Below, one piece after another: positions 37,081 to 46,465 of a stretch of DNA of 64,000 nucleotides. The notes under the pieces were generated by a model that worked only from the letters and a program-made list of their open reading frames with translations, had not been told where the DNA came from and searched no databases. Within the stretch, counting starts at the first letter, position 1. Each line of letters opens with the position of its first letter. The stretch covers positions 496,001-560,000 of the forward strand of contig CAVSLN010000010.1 in assembly GCA_963728855.1 (NCBI GenBank). The letters are read 5' to 3'. The DNA comes from AC-43 sp963728855 (GTDB lineage Bacteria; Actinomycetota; Actinomycetes; Mycobacteriales; Micromonosporaceae). Made by a program: the position numbers and the translations under genes.

Positions 37081-37244
37081 CTGGGCCACGTTGGCGGTGC
37101 TCGCCTCGCCAAGAACGGCTGCGGCTGCGCTCCGCTGGGCCACGTTGGCGGTGCTCGCCTCGCCAAAGAACGGCTGCGGCTGCGCTCCGCTGGGCCACGT
37201 TGGCGGTGCTCGCCTCGCCAAAGAACGGCTGCGGCTGCGCTCCG
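37081..37244. repeat. 55-bp direct repeat, three copies (family C)
   Basis: A unit starting CTGGGCCACGTTGGCGGTGC and ending GGCTGCGCTCCG occurs at 37081-37134 (one base shorter), 37135-37189 and 37190-37244, without spacers. It lies between the amidohydrolase and proS. An inverted, diverged copy follows rplS at 42207-42258, and a partial copy lies at about 18395-18417. Confidence 0.95.
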
Positions 37245-37259
37245 CTAGGATGACGGCTC

Positions 37260-38675
37260 ATGGCACGTGTGCTCACTCCCCAGTGCGGAGGACTTCCCCC
37301 GCTGGTACCAGGATGTGATCGCCAAGGCCGAGCTGGCCGACAACGGGCCGGTGCGCGGCACCATGGTGATCCGACCGGCCGGGTACGCCATCTGGGAGCG
37401 CATGCAGGCCGAGCATGGACGACCGGATCAAGGCGGCCGGCGCGCAGAACGCCTACTTCCCGCTGTTCATCCCGGAGAGCTACCTGCGCCGCGAGGCCCA
37501 GCACGTCGAGGGCTTCTCGCCCGAGCTGGCCGTGGTCACCCACGGCGGCGGCAAGCAGCTCGCCGAGCCGGTCGTGGTACGGCCGACCAGCGAGACGGTG
37601 ATCGGCGAGTTCATGGCCAAGTGGGTCGACTCGTACCGGGACCTGCCGCTGCTGCTCAACCAGTGGGCCAACGTGGTGCGCTGGGAGCTGCGGCCGCGGA
37701 TCTTCCTGCGCACCAGCGAGTTCCTCTGGCAGGAGGGGCACACCGCGCACGCCGACCGAGGCGGACGCCCGCGCCTACGCCCGGCGGATCCTGCACGAGG
37801 TGTACGAGGACTTCATGGTCAACGTGCTGGCGATCCCGGTGCTGGTCGGGCGCAAGACCGCGCGGGAGCGGTTCGCCGGCGCGACCGACACGTACACCCT
37901 CGAAGGCATGATGGGCGACGGCAAGGCGCTGCAGCTGGGCACCAGCCACGAGCTGGGGCAGAACTTCGCCCGGCGTTCGACATCAGTCTACTCGGCGGCC
38001 TCCGGCGGCCGGGAGTACGCGTGGACCACGTCGTGGGGCACCTCGACCCGGATGCTCGGCGGGCTGATCATGTGCCACGGCGACGACAACGGGCTGCGGG
38101 TGCCGCCGCGGCTGGCGCCGGTGCAGGCGTACGTGATGGTCGTCAAGGACGGTCCGGAGGTGGCTTCGACGGCGGCGGCCAAGCTGCGCGACGCGCTGCG
38201 CGACGCCGGGGTCCGGGTCGCGCTGGACGACCGGGTGGACACCGCGTTCGGCCGCCGGGCCGTGGACGCCGAGCTGAAGGGCTATCCGGTACGGGTCGAG
38301 GTCGGCCCCCGCGACCTGGCCGCCGGCAACGTCGTGGTGGTCCGGCGCACCGACGGTACGAAGACGCCGGTGCCGGTCGGCCGACGTGGTCGGCGTCGGT
38401 GCTCGCCGCGCTCGACGCCGACCAGCAGGCGCTCTACGACGAGGCGCTGGCGCGCCGGCTGGACCGTACCGTCGAGGTGTCCACGGTGGACGACGCGATC
38501 GAGGCCTCGGCCAACGGCTGGGCGCGGGTGCCGTGGTCGGCCGTCGGCGTCGAGGGAGAGGCCGAGGCGAACGGCAGGGCGTGACCGTACGCTGCCTGAC
38601 CCGCGCCGACGGCTCGCGTACCCGACTCCGAGGACGAGCCGGACCTGGTCGCCATACCTCGCCCGCGCCTACTGA
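37260..38675 (+). CDS. proS: Prolyl-tRNA synthetase, short archaeal/eukaryotic-like type, frameshifted
   Basis: ProRS charges tRNA-Pro. Repaired, the protein is about 470 residues: VLTPSAEDFPRWYQDV, RPTSETVIGEFM, TSEFLWQEGHTAHA, LGQNFARAFDIS, REYAWTTSWGTSTRM, then an anticodon-binding domain and a C-terminal zinc-less tail ending LARAY. It lacks the large editing insertion of the bacterial-type enzyme, so it is the short form. Breaks near 37281, 37414, 37757, 37974, 37988, 38380, 38391, 38582, 38617 and 38657. Confidence 0.92.
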
Positions 38676-38798
38676 CGACCGGCCGTCCCGACGCCCGTAC
38701 GGCCGCCGCTCCGCCAGGTATGCCGCCTGGCACCGCACGACATCGAGGGTGCCGTCGACGTCCTCGCCAGGGTCTGCGCGCTGCGCCCGGACCGGTAA
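38672..38798 (+). CDS. Possible short reading frame after proS
   Basis: TTGRPDARTAA and, one frame on, RQVCRLAPHDIEGAVDVLAR...LRPDR with a TAA at 38796 could make a helical peptide of about 42 residues if one inserted base is removed. No ordinary start codon is visible; the frame opens next to the proS stop. The composition resembles real coding sequence in this genome. I do not recognise it. Confidence 0.3.
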
Positions 38799-38807
38799 GG
38801 TTTGCGC

Positions 38808-39459
38808 GTGATATTCGCGCCCGGCCGGCTGATCGTGCACCGCAACATCCGGCACGGCCGGATCGGCTGGGTACGGCCGGCCCGGGTGGTCAGCGACGAC
38901 GAGCGGGGCCTGCTGCTCTGGGTGGCTCCGGGCTCGCGCGGTGGCCAACGAGGTCGCCGAGGACGGCCGGGGCATGCGGGCGATGCCGTTCGCCGAGTGG
39001 GTCACCCTGGGCTATCGGCTGAAGCCCGGCGGTTGGAACGGGCCGGCGCGTGCTGAAGTTCCTGCCGACCGGCGCGGCCCACTCGGTCTGGTGGTTCCGG
39101 GACCGGCGGACGGCCGGTTCGCGGACTGGTACGTCAACCTGGAGGAGCCCGGCGTCCGCTGGGACGACGGCGACGTGGCCGGCGTGGACATGGTCGACCA
39201 GGACCTCGACGTGTGGGTACCGCCCGACCGGCGCTGGCGCTGGAAGGACGAGGAGGAGTTCGCCGAGCGGCTGGGCTTCTCCGAGCACTACTGGGTGGCC
39301 GACGAGGCGGCCGTGCGGGCCGAGGGGGAGCGGGTGATCAAGCTCGTCGAGGCGGCCGAGTTCCCGTTCGACGGCACCTGGTGCGACTTCGCCCCCGATC
39401 GCCGGTGGACGGTCCCGGATGCGCTGCCGCGAGGCTGGGACCGGCCGGCGGTACGCTAA
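38808..39459 (+). CDS. DUF402 family protein, frameshifted
   Basis: Repaired, the protein of about 215 residues begins VIFAPGRLIVHRNIRHGRIG and continues VSDDERGLLLWVAPGS, HSVWWFRD, WYVNLEEPGVRWDD, VDMVDQDLDVWVPPD and WKDEEEFAERL, the DUF402 fold related to FomD and nucleoside diphosphate phosphatases. Breaks near 38936, 39048 and 39104. GTG 38808 is the preferred start. It lies 237 bases before rpsP. Confidence 0.83.
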
Positions 39460-39696
39460 CCGTCTATGTTCTGGCGCTGCGCCACGGTCGAGCGGCTCGG
39501 CCGCCGCCTCCCGATGTGACCGCCGGTGGTCGGATCTGGCAGAATGGTTCGCTGGTATCCGGCGCGCGTCCGGCGCCCTCTAACCCGGGCGCGGTGTCCA
39601 GTCCACGAGCCACACCTGCCGGCATCAACCCCACGATGCCGTCGGGCTCGCCGGCATCGCCCAACCAAGTGAGATCGCAACAGGAGCGAACACACT

Positions 39697-40196
39697 GTGG
39701 CCGTAAAGATCCGGCTTCTGCGGATGGGCAAGATCCGCAACCCGCAGTACCGCATCGTCGTCGCCGACTCGCGCACCAAGCGCGACGGTCGGGCGATCGA
39801 GTACATCGGGATCTACCAGCCGAAGGAGGACCCCTCGATGCATCGAGGTCAACTCCGAGCGGGTCCAGTACTGGCTGTCCGTCGGCGCCCAGCCGAGCGA
39901 GCCGGTCCAGCGCATCCTGGAGAAGACCGGCGACTGGCAGAAGTTCAAGGGCCTGCCGGCGCCGCCGCCGCTGAAGGTGGCCGCGCCCAAGGCCGACCGC
40001 AGGGCCGCGTACGAGGCCGAGTCGCAGGCCGCGGCTGGGCTCGCGCCGGCCGACGGCCAAGCCGGCCAAGAAGGCCGCGAAGAAGGCCGCTGCCGGCCGA
40101 GGCCGGCCGGCCGAGGCTCCGGCCGCCGCCGAGGCACCGCGCCGAGGCGCCGAGACCGAGGAGCCGGCTGGTGCCGACGCCGGTACGCAGGCCTGA
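39697..40196 (+). CDS. rpsP: 30S ribosomal protein S16, frameshifted
   Basis: The start reads VAVKIRLLRMGKIRNPQYRIVVADSRT and continues (after removing one C at 39841) IEVNSERVQYWLSVGAQPSEPVQRILEKTGDW. An Ala/Lys/Pro/Glu-rich tail of about 60 residues follows, with further shifts near 40048 and 40100, ending AGADAGTQA. Such tails are usual in actinobacterial S16. It heads the rpsP-khpA-rimM-trmD cluster. Confidence 0.93.
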
Positions 40197-40431
40197 CGGG
40201 GCGCTCCGGCCGGCGCTGGAGCACCTGGTCAAGGGCATCGTCGACCACCCGGACGACGTACGGGTCCGGATGGTCGACTCCCGGCGTGGCAAGCGGCTGG
40301 AGGTGCGTGTGCACCCCGAGGACCTCGGCACGGTCATCGGCCGCGGCGGCCGTACCGCCAAGGCGCTGCGCCAGGTGATCGGCTCGATCGGCGGCCGTGG
40401 GGTACGCGTCGACATCGTCGACTCGTACTGA
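40171..40431 (+). CDS. khpA: KH-domain RNA-binding protein KhpA (YlqC)
   Basis: The core LRPALEHLVKGIVDHPDDVR and HPEDLGTVIGRGGRTAKALR carries the KH motif GRGG. It is intact and ends VDIVDSY. The only plausible start in frame is GTG 40171, inside the rpsP 3' end, adding about 10 residues. Alternatively a start near 40198 has been destroyed by an error (CGC for GTG). KhpA partners KhpB in Gram-positives to control cell-wall and division genes. Confidence 0.9.
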   Translation: MPTPVRRPDGALRPALEHLVKGIVDHPDDVRVRMVDSRRGKRLEVRVHPEDLGTVIGRGGRTAKALRQVIGSIGGRGVRVDIVDSY

Positions 40432-40442
40432 CCGCTGGCCCG

Positions 40443-40960
40443 ATGCAGCTCGTCGTCGGCCGGATCGTCAGCCCGCACGGCATCCGGGGCGAGGTCGTGG
40501 TCGTGGTGACCACGGACGAGCCGGCCACCTGGTTCGTGCCCGGCTCCGTGCTGGTCACCGAACCGGCGGGCGCCGGGCCGCTGGCCATCGAGGCGGTCCG
40601 GCCGCACCAGGGCCGGCTGATCGTGGCCTTCGACGGCGTGCTCGACCGTGACGGGGCCGAGGCGCTGCGCGGGGTACTGCTGTGCGTGGACTCCGCCGAC
40701 GTCGCCCCGCCCGAGGACCCGGACGAGTTCCACGACTACCAGCTGGTCGGGCTGGCCGTGGTCGACCCGGGCGGGGAGCCGCTCGGCGAGGTGGTCGCGG
40801 ATCGAGCACGGCCCGGCCGCCGACCTGCTGGTGCTGCGCCGGCCCGGAGGGGGCACCGCGCTGGTCCCGTTCGTGAAGGCGATCGTGCCGGCGGTGGACC
40901 TCGCCGGCCGGCGGCTGGTGGTCGACCCGCCAGAGGGGCTGCTCGACTTGCGATCTCATG
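40443..40960 (+). CDS. rimM: Ribosome maturation factor RimM, frameshifted
   Basis: RimM assists 30S assembly by binding S19. The N-terminal barrel reads MQLVVGRIVSPHGIRGEV. After one extra G near 40800 the PRC-barrel half reads IEHGPAADLLVLRRPGGG, ALVPFVKAIVPAVDLAG and PPEGLLDL. The stop is not clear: the frame near 40950 needs one more base change to end at the ATGA that starts trmD. Confidence 0.9.
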
Positions 40961-41705
40961 AGGGTCGACATCGTCACGATCTTCCCCGAGTACCTGACCC
41001 CGCTGGAGCTGTCGCTGATCGGCAAGGCCCGCAGCGCCGGGCTCGCTCGACCTGGCCGTCCACGACCTGCGCCGGTGGACGCACGACGTGCACCGTACGG
41101 TCGACGACACGCCCGTACGGCGGCGGCCCCGGCATGGTGATGCGCCCCGAGCCGTGGGGCGAGGCGCTGGACGCGCTGGCCATCGATGAGCTCGCCCTGG
41201 ACGAGTCGGGTCCTGGTCACCTCGTCGTGCCGTCGCCGGCCGGGGTGCGGTTCACCCAGGCGATGGCGCACGAGCTGGCGGGCGAGGAGCACCTGATCTT
41301 CGCCTGCGGCCGGTACGAGGGGATCGACCAGCGGGTACTGGACCACGCGGCCGAGCCGGATGCCGGTGACCGAGGTCTCCCTCGGGCGACTACGTGCTCT
41401 TCGGCGGCGAGGTGGCCGTACTGGTGATCCTCGAGGCGGTGATCCGGCTGCTGCCCGGCGTGCTGGGCAACGCCGAGCTCGCTGGTCGAGGAGTCGCACG
41501 CGGACGGGCTGCTCGAGGCGCCCGTCTACACCAAGCCGCCGGAGTGGCGCGGGCTGCCGGTACCGGAGATCCTGCGCTCCGGAGACCACGGCCGGATCGC
41601 CCGGTGGCGGCGCGACCAGGCCCTGCTGCGGACCGCCCGGCGCCGCCCCGACCTGCTCGCCGCCCTGCCCCCCGAAGCCTGGACAAACGCGACCGGGCCG
41701 TGCTA
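40958..41705 (+). CDS. trmD: tRNA (guanine37-N1)-methyltransferase, several frameshifts
   Basis: TrmD makes m1G37. Segments are MRVDIVTIFPEYLTPLELSL, DLAVHDLRRWTHDVHRTVDD, YGGGPGMVMRPEP, LIFACGRYEGIDQRVL (the knot motif), MPVTEVSLGDYVLFGGEVAV and EAPVYTKPPEWRGLPVPEIL. Breaks lie near 41045, 41110, 41359, 41394 and 41478. The end is ambiguous: a TAG at 41703, or, if one C is missing near 41683, LDKRDRAVLAGGGF running to 41792. Confidence 0.9.
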
Positions 41706-41851
41706 GCCGGGGGCGGATTTCAGATCCCCGCCCCGGGATATGGCAAAGTAGAGGGGTTGCCGCGTACGCCCCGCGGCGCCGTGACGAGCTGACACCACCC
41801 GCGTGCCTGCTCTACCTGCGGCACGCCTTGAGTCGTGAGGAAGCAGCAGCG

Positions 41852-42209
41852 ATGAACACGCTGGACGCCCTGGACGCCCAGTCGCAGCGGACCGACATCC
41901 CGGACTTCCGTGCCGGCGACACCCTCAAGGTGCACGCCCGGGTCGTCGAGGGCAACCGGTCCCGGATCCAGATCTTCCAGGGCGTCGTCATCCGGCGCCA
42001 GGGCGCCGGCCTGCGGGAGACCTTCACCGTCCGCAAGGTCAGCTTCGGCGTCGGGGTCGAGCGGACCTACCCGGTCAACAGCCCGCGCACTGGACCGCAT
42101 CGAGGTCGTGACCCGCGGCGACGTCCGCCGCGCCAAGCTCTACTACCTGCGCGAGCTGCGCGGCAAGGAGGCCAAGATCAAGGAGAAGCGGGAGAAGCCG
42201 GTCGGCTGA
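41852..42209 (+). CDS. rplS: 50S ribosomal protein L19, one frameshift
   Basis: The protein MNTLDALDAQSQRTDIPDFR continues GDTLKVHARVVEGNRSRIQI, VSFGVGVERTYPVNSP and, after an extra A near 42090, LDRIEVVTRGDVRRAKLYYL and KEKREKPVG. Repaired length is about 118 residues, normal for L19. ATG 41852 follows a GAGGAAG ribosome-binding site. Confidence 0.95.
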
Positions 42210-42258
42210 GCGCAGCCGCAGCCGCTCTCTGGCGAGGCGAGCACCGCCAGCGTGGAAC
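42207..42258. repeat. Inverted family C repeat after rplS
   Basis: GAGCGCAGCCGCAGCCGCTC onward to ACCGCCAGCGTGGAAC is the reverse complement of the 37081-37244 unit with a handful of mismatches. It starts at the rplS stop codon and may end the rplS transcript. The remaining 220 bases before lepB hold no recognisable gene. Confidence 0.8.
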
Positions 42259-42477
42259 AGCTGACCCCGGACGGTTCGCCAATCTTGCGTAGGCGATCTA
42301 CGCTGGGCGGAAAGGGTGGGCGGTTACGCTCGGCGCGATCTTCGCTACGGGCTGACATTACCTGCACTGCCGCTCGGAGCCGGTGCCCTGGGCGGTAGTC
42401 GCGCATTCGGGGAGCTTGGACGTGCGTAACGGCAGGGGTGTCGGGTTCGACCGGCAAGGGGTGACGACCGGCCGACC

Positions 42478-43381
42478 ATGATCATCCAGCAACCGGCGAC
42501 GTGGCGCCATCGCGCTGTCCAGGTGCACAGGAACATGCCGCTGTGGCAGGAGTTGCCGCTGCTGCTGGTCGTGGCGTTCTGCCTGGCCGTACTGATCCGT
42601 ACCTTCCTGTTCCAGGCGTTCTTCATCCCCTCGGGGTCGATGGAGAACACCCTGCTGATCGGCGACCGGGTCCTGGTCAACAAGGTGGTCTACGACACCC
42701 GGCAGCCCGCCCGCGGCGACATCGTGGTCTTCCGGGGCACCGACAACTGGGCGCCGGAGGTGCCCAATGACCAGCCCAGCCCGACCTTCCTCGGCCAAGC
42801 TCGGCCGTACCGTCGGCGACCTGGTCGGGGTCAGCCAGCCTGGCGAGAAGGACTTCATCAAGCGGGTCATCGGGCTGCCCGGTGACGTCGTGGAGTGCTG
42901 CGACCCGCAGGGCCGGGTGATGGTCAACGGCCACCCGCTCGACGAGCCGTACGTCACCGAGAACTCGCCGCTGGACGGCGGTAAGGCCGCACCCGGCCAC
43001 TGCGGTCCCCGCCAGTTCGACAAGATCACGGTGGCGCCCGGCAGCATGTGGGTGATGGGCGACCACCGGCTGGTGTCCCAGGACTCCCGATGTCAGGGCC
43101 AGGTGCCGATCGCCAACGTGATCGGGAAGGCGTTCGTCATCGTCTGGCCGAACGCCCGCTGGGACACGCTCGGCACACCCTCGACTTTCAGCGACGTACC
43201 CAAGCCGTCCTCGGCCGGTCCGGTCCGGCGGACCGGGGCTGACCTGGATGCCGGGCAACCATCGGAAGTCACTCCGATCGATGCCGATGCGAGCCTGGTC
43301 CTACCCATCCTGGCCTCGCTGGTGGTTCCCGCGCGTTCCCGACTCTTCCGAACCGACCGACGACGTAGGCTCCGTCCGTGA
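42478..43381 (+). CDS. lepB: Type I signal peptidase, first of two, one frameshift
   Basis: LepB cleaves secretory signal peptides. The protein has an N-terminal helix (LPLLLVVAFCLAVLIRTFLF), the Ser site IPSGSMENTLLIGDRVLVNK (Ser near residue 54), the Lys site DFIKRVIGLPGDVVECCD, and box MWVMGDHRLVSQDSR. A Cys pair (ECCD) is near the Lys. After the peptidase there is a long tail with a second hydrophobic stretch (LVLPILASLVVPA). One extra C lies near 42796. Its stop overlaps the start of the second lepB. Confidence 0.92.
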
Positions 43382-44010
43382 TTGACGAGCAGACCCGCCG
43401 CCGCGGTACGTTCTGGCGCGAGCTACCGATCCTCCTCGGCGTGGCCATCGTGGTCGCGATCCTGGTGCGCGCGTTCGTGCTGCAGACGTTCTACATCCCG
43501 TCCGAGTCGATGCAGCATACGCTCAACATCAACGACCGGGTGCTCGTCAACAAGCTGGTCTACGACTTCCGGGACCCGCGCCGCGGCGAGATCGTGGTGT
43601 TCAACTCCCCGCCGTCCTGGCGCGGCGACCCGAGCGAGACCGACTTCATCAAGCGCGTCATCGGTATCGGCGGCGACCACGTGGTCTGCTGCGACCCCAA
43701 GCACCGGCTCATCCTCAACGGCAGGTCGCTGGACGAGCCCTACCTCAGCAAGGACGACGGGCCCAACCTGGCGGCGAGCCCGGACCCGTTCGACGTCACC
43801 GTGCCGAAGGGCCGGCTGTGGGTGATGGGGGACAACCGGTTCCACTCCGGGGACTCGCGCGACCAGTACGTGCACAGCAAGGACCCGATCACCGCCACGA
43901 TCCCGGTCGATGCGGTGGTCGGTCGGGCGTTCGTCATCTTCTGGCCGTTCGACCGGGCCGGCTGGCTGGAGGTACCGGACACCTTCAGGGGTATCCCCAG
44001 TCCTTCGTAG
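43378..44010 (+). CDS. lepB: Type I signal peptidase, second of two
   Basis: The 210-residue protein is intact: helix LPILLGVAIVVAILVRAFVL, Ser site IPSESMQHTLNINDRVLVNK, Lys site DFIKRVIGIGGDHVVCCD and WVMGDNRFHSGDSRD. It is a compact paralogue of the preceding gene, probably a tandem duplication. The GTG overlaps the first lepB stop. Tandem signal peptidases also occur in streptomycetes in this locus. Confidence 0.95.
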   Translation: MIDEQTRRRGTFWRELPILLGVAIVVAILVRAFVLQTFYIPSESMQHTLNINDRVLVNKLVYDFRDPRRGEIVVFNSPPSWRGDPSETDFIKRVIGIGGDHVVCCDPKHRLILNGRSLDEPYLSKDDGPNLAASPDPFDVTVPKGRLWVMGDNRFHSGDSRDQYVHSKDPITATIPVDAVVGRAFVIFWPFDRAGWLEVPDTFRGIPSPS

Positions 44011-44053
44011 CGGCGCCGCGGGCAGGCGCCAGCCGCCGCACTACTCTTACGGC

Positions 44054-44510
44054 GTGACCGAGGCCATCCCCCGCCGCGCTGCCCGGGTGCTCCTGGTTGA
44101 CGACGCCGGACGGTTGCTGCTCATGCACGGCTTCGACCCGGGCCGGCCCGGACACGACTACTGGTTCACCGTCGGCGGCGGGCTTGTCGAGGCGGAGAGC
44201 TCGGCCGAGGGTGCGGCCCGTGAGCTGCTTCGAGGAGACCGGGCTTCGGGTGGTCCCGGCCGATCTGGGCGAGCCGGTGTGGCGGGAGGTCACCGAGTTC
44301 CCGTTCGATGGCGCGTGGTACCGGCAGGAGCAGGAGTTCTTCGTGTTGCGGGTGCCGGCCTGGGAGGTCGACACGACCGGGTACAACGAGATCGAGCAGG
44401 CGAGCGTGGACGAGCATCGATGGTGGTCGTTGGCTGAGCTGCTCTCGACTGGGGCGAGGTACTACCCGGCGGAGCTGCCCGTACTGCTGCGCAGCTGCGT
44501 GGAGGTGTGA
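44054..44510 (+). CDS. Nudix hydrolase, one frameshift
   Basis: After removal of one T at 44230 the Nudix box reads GGGLVEAESSAEGAARELLE then ETGL, an exact match to the family pattern. The protein of about 151 residues begins VTEAIPRRAARVLLVDDAGR and ends LLRSCVEV. It would hydrolyse a nucleoside diphosphate derivative. The stop overlaps rnhB. Confidence 0.88.
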
Positions 44511-45225
44511 TGCTGCCGCCCGGCCGTACCGTCATCCAGCGCTCCGGCGGCATCTACGCCCTTGAGCGGGCGCTGCAACGCCGGGGTTTCGCGTTCGTGG
44601 CCGGCGCGGACGAGGCCGGCCGCGGCGCCTGCGCCGGTCCGCTCGTCGCCGGTGCGGTGATCCTCCCCGAGGGCCGGCGTGGCGAGATCGACGGGCTCAC
44701 CGACTCCAAGCTGCTCACCCCGTTGGCCCGCGAGCGGATCTACGCCGAGGTGGTGAAGCGGGCCCTCGCCTGGACCGCCGTGATCATCCCGCCCGGCGAG
44801 GTGGACCGGCGGGGGCTGCACGTGTGCAACCTCGCCGCGATGCGTCGGGCGCTGGCCTCGCTGTCGGTACGGCCGTCCTACGTGCTGACCGATGGTTTCC
44901 CGGTCGATGGGCTGGGTACCCCGGGGCTCGCCGTCTGGAAAGGCGACCAGGTGGCGGCGTGCGTGGCGGCGGCCAGCGTGGTGGCCAAGGTCACCCGGGA
45001 CCGGATCATGTGCGAGCTGCACGAGACCCATCCGGCGTACGGTTTCGCCGAGCACAAGGGGTACGTGACACCCGAGCACACCGAGGCGCTGCACCGGTAC
45101 GGACCGTGTCCGGAGCACCGGTACTCGTACGTCAATGTGGCTGCGGTTGCCGGCCGGGCCGATCGCCGGGGTACCGTCGGCGTGGCGTCCGGCGAGGGTC
45201 TGCTGCCGCAGACCCCGGTGGGTGA
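44510..45225 (+). CDS. rnhB: Ribonuclease HII, 3' end uncertain
   Basis: RNase HII removes ribonucleotides from DNA. AGADEAGRGACAGPLVAGAV carries the first acidic pair; LTDSKLL, VLTDGFPVD and KVTRDRIM supply the others. The frame as read runs on to 45529, overlapping the DUF2469 gene by over 260 bases, which is implausible. A one-base shift near 45170 would end it at TGA 45223-45225, giving about 238 residues, the usual length. Confidence 0.9.
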
Positions 45226-45266
45226 GAATGGCGGGACGGCATGGTCGGCGTGGAGGGCGGAGCGCG

Positions 45267-45590
45267 ATGAGCGCGGAGGATCTCGAGAAGTACGAGACCG
45301 AGATGGAGCTCCAGCTCTACCGGGAGTACCGCGACATCGTGCGGCAGTTCTCCTACGTGGTGGAGACCGAGCGCCGGTTCTACCTCGCCAACCAGGTCGA
45401 CCTGCACGTACGCAACTCCGACGGCGAGGTCTACTTCGAGGTCGAGATGCAGGACGCGTGGGTCTGGGACATGTACCGCCCGGCCCGGTTCGTCAAGAAC
45501 GTCCGGGTGATGACGTTCAAGGACGTTAACGTGGAAGAGCTGGAGAAGCCGGATATCTCGCTTCCGACGGATACCGGCTTCGGCGGCTGA
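45267..45590 (+). CDS. DUF2469 family protein
   Basis: The intact 107-residue protein MSAEDLEKYETEMELQLYRE, with VVETERRFYLANQVDLHVR and VRVMTFKDVNVEEL, is the highly conserved actinobacterial DUF2469, always next to rnhB and yraN. It is probably cytoplasmic; function unknown. A GGAGCGCG site precedes ATG 45267. Confidence 0.94.
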   Translation: MSAEDLEKYETEMELQLYREYRDIVRQFSYVVETERRFYLANQVDLHVRNSDGEVYFEVEMQDAWVWDMYRPARFVKNVRVMTFKDVNVEELEKPDISLPTDTGFGG

Positions 45591-45646
45591 CGTCGGTGGC
45601 GGCTGACGTCGGTCAGTTGGGCAGCGCGGTCAGTAGGGCAGCGCGG

Positions 45647-45835
45647 TCAGTAGGGCAGGCGCGGCCGGTTCGGCCCGGTGATGGCCCGGCGGACGCGGTG
45701 GTAGAGGTAGACGCCGCCGCCGACCACCAGGGCGCCGACCAGGATGTAGAACAGGACGCCGATCAGGGCCTTGACCAGCCACACGGCCACCAGGCCGACC
45801 ACCAGAAGACCAGCGACGAGCAGCACGAAACGCAT
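45647..45835 (-). CDS. Small two-helix membrane protein
   Basis: The 62-residue protein MRFVLLVAGLLVVGLVAVWL has two hydrophobic helices and a basic tail (HRVRRAITGPNRPRLPY). A GGAGGT ribosome-binding site lies just before the Met. It is encoded opposite to its neighbours. Function unknown. Confidence 0.75.
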   Translation of the reverse strand: MRFVLLVAGLLVVGLVAVWLVKALIGVLFYILVGALVVGGGVYLYHRVRRAITGPNRPRLPY

Positions 45836-45885
45836 ACCTCCATGGTGGCCCGCCCGCGCCGTCCCGAACAGGGGGAGAATCCCGG

Positions 45886-46337
45886 ATGCCGCACGCGGGG
45901 AGCCCCTGGCATCACACGACCCGGCCGGCGTCCTGGCTGAGCTGCTCGCGGCGCACGACGACTTCTGGGACGGGCGGGACACCCGGTTCCTGCTGCACCC
46001 GATGTGGTTCCGGCAGTTTCGAGGGTACGGGCACCTCGCGCGCGACTCTGGCCGCACGGTCGGCTACCTGCTCGGCGTCGTCACGCTCGACGGGATCGGT
46101 TACGTGCACGCGGTCGCCGTACGGGCAGGGCACCGCCGGTACGGGATCGGGCGGGCGCTCTGGCACGCGTTCACCGACCGGGCCTGTACGGCCGGCGCCC
46201 GGGAGCTGCACGCGGTGACGTCGCCGGGGAACACCGGTTCGGTGGCGTTCCACACCGGGCTCGGCATGAGCGCCGAGGAGATTCCGGACTACGGCGGCCC
46301 CGGCCGGGCCAGGGTGCTGCTGCGGCGGGTGTTGTAG
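45886..46337 (+). CDS. GNAT-family acetyltransferase, N-terminus probably frameshifted
   Basis: The body VLAELLAAHDDFWDG, VTLDGIGYVHAVAVRAGHRRYGIGRAL, the acetyl-CoA loop, and NTGSVAFHTGLGM is a GNAT domain. In frame, no start lies close to the domain. ATG 45886 (MPHAGSPWHH) would need a one-base shift near 45910 to join it, giving about 150 residues. The start is therefore tentative. The substrate is unknown. Confidence 0.75.
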
Positions 46338-46465
46338 GTCCGTACCAGGTGGGCCTGTACCAGGTCTCCGCGGTGATCGCTTAGCCGTCCACAGGTCCCC
46401 TCGCGATCCACAGATCCGCCGACTGTCGTCGCGGACCGCCGCGCCACTCGGGCACCGTGTGCGCC

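Noticed and set aside
42440..42475. tRNA T-arm-like GGTTCGA sequence
   Set aside because: The flanking bases do not pair as a T stem and no acceptor or anticodon stem is present.
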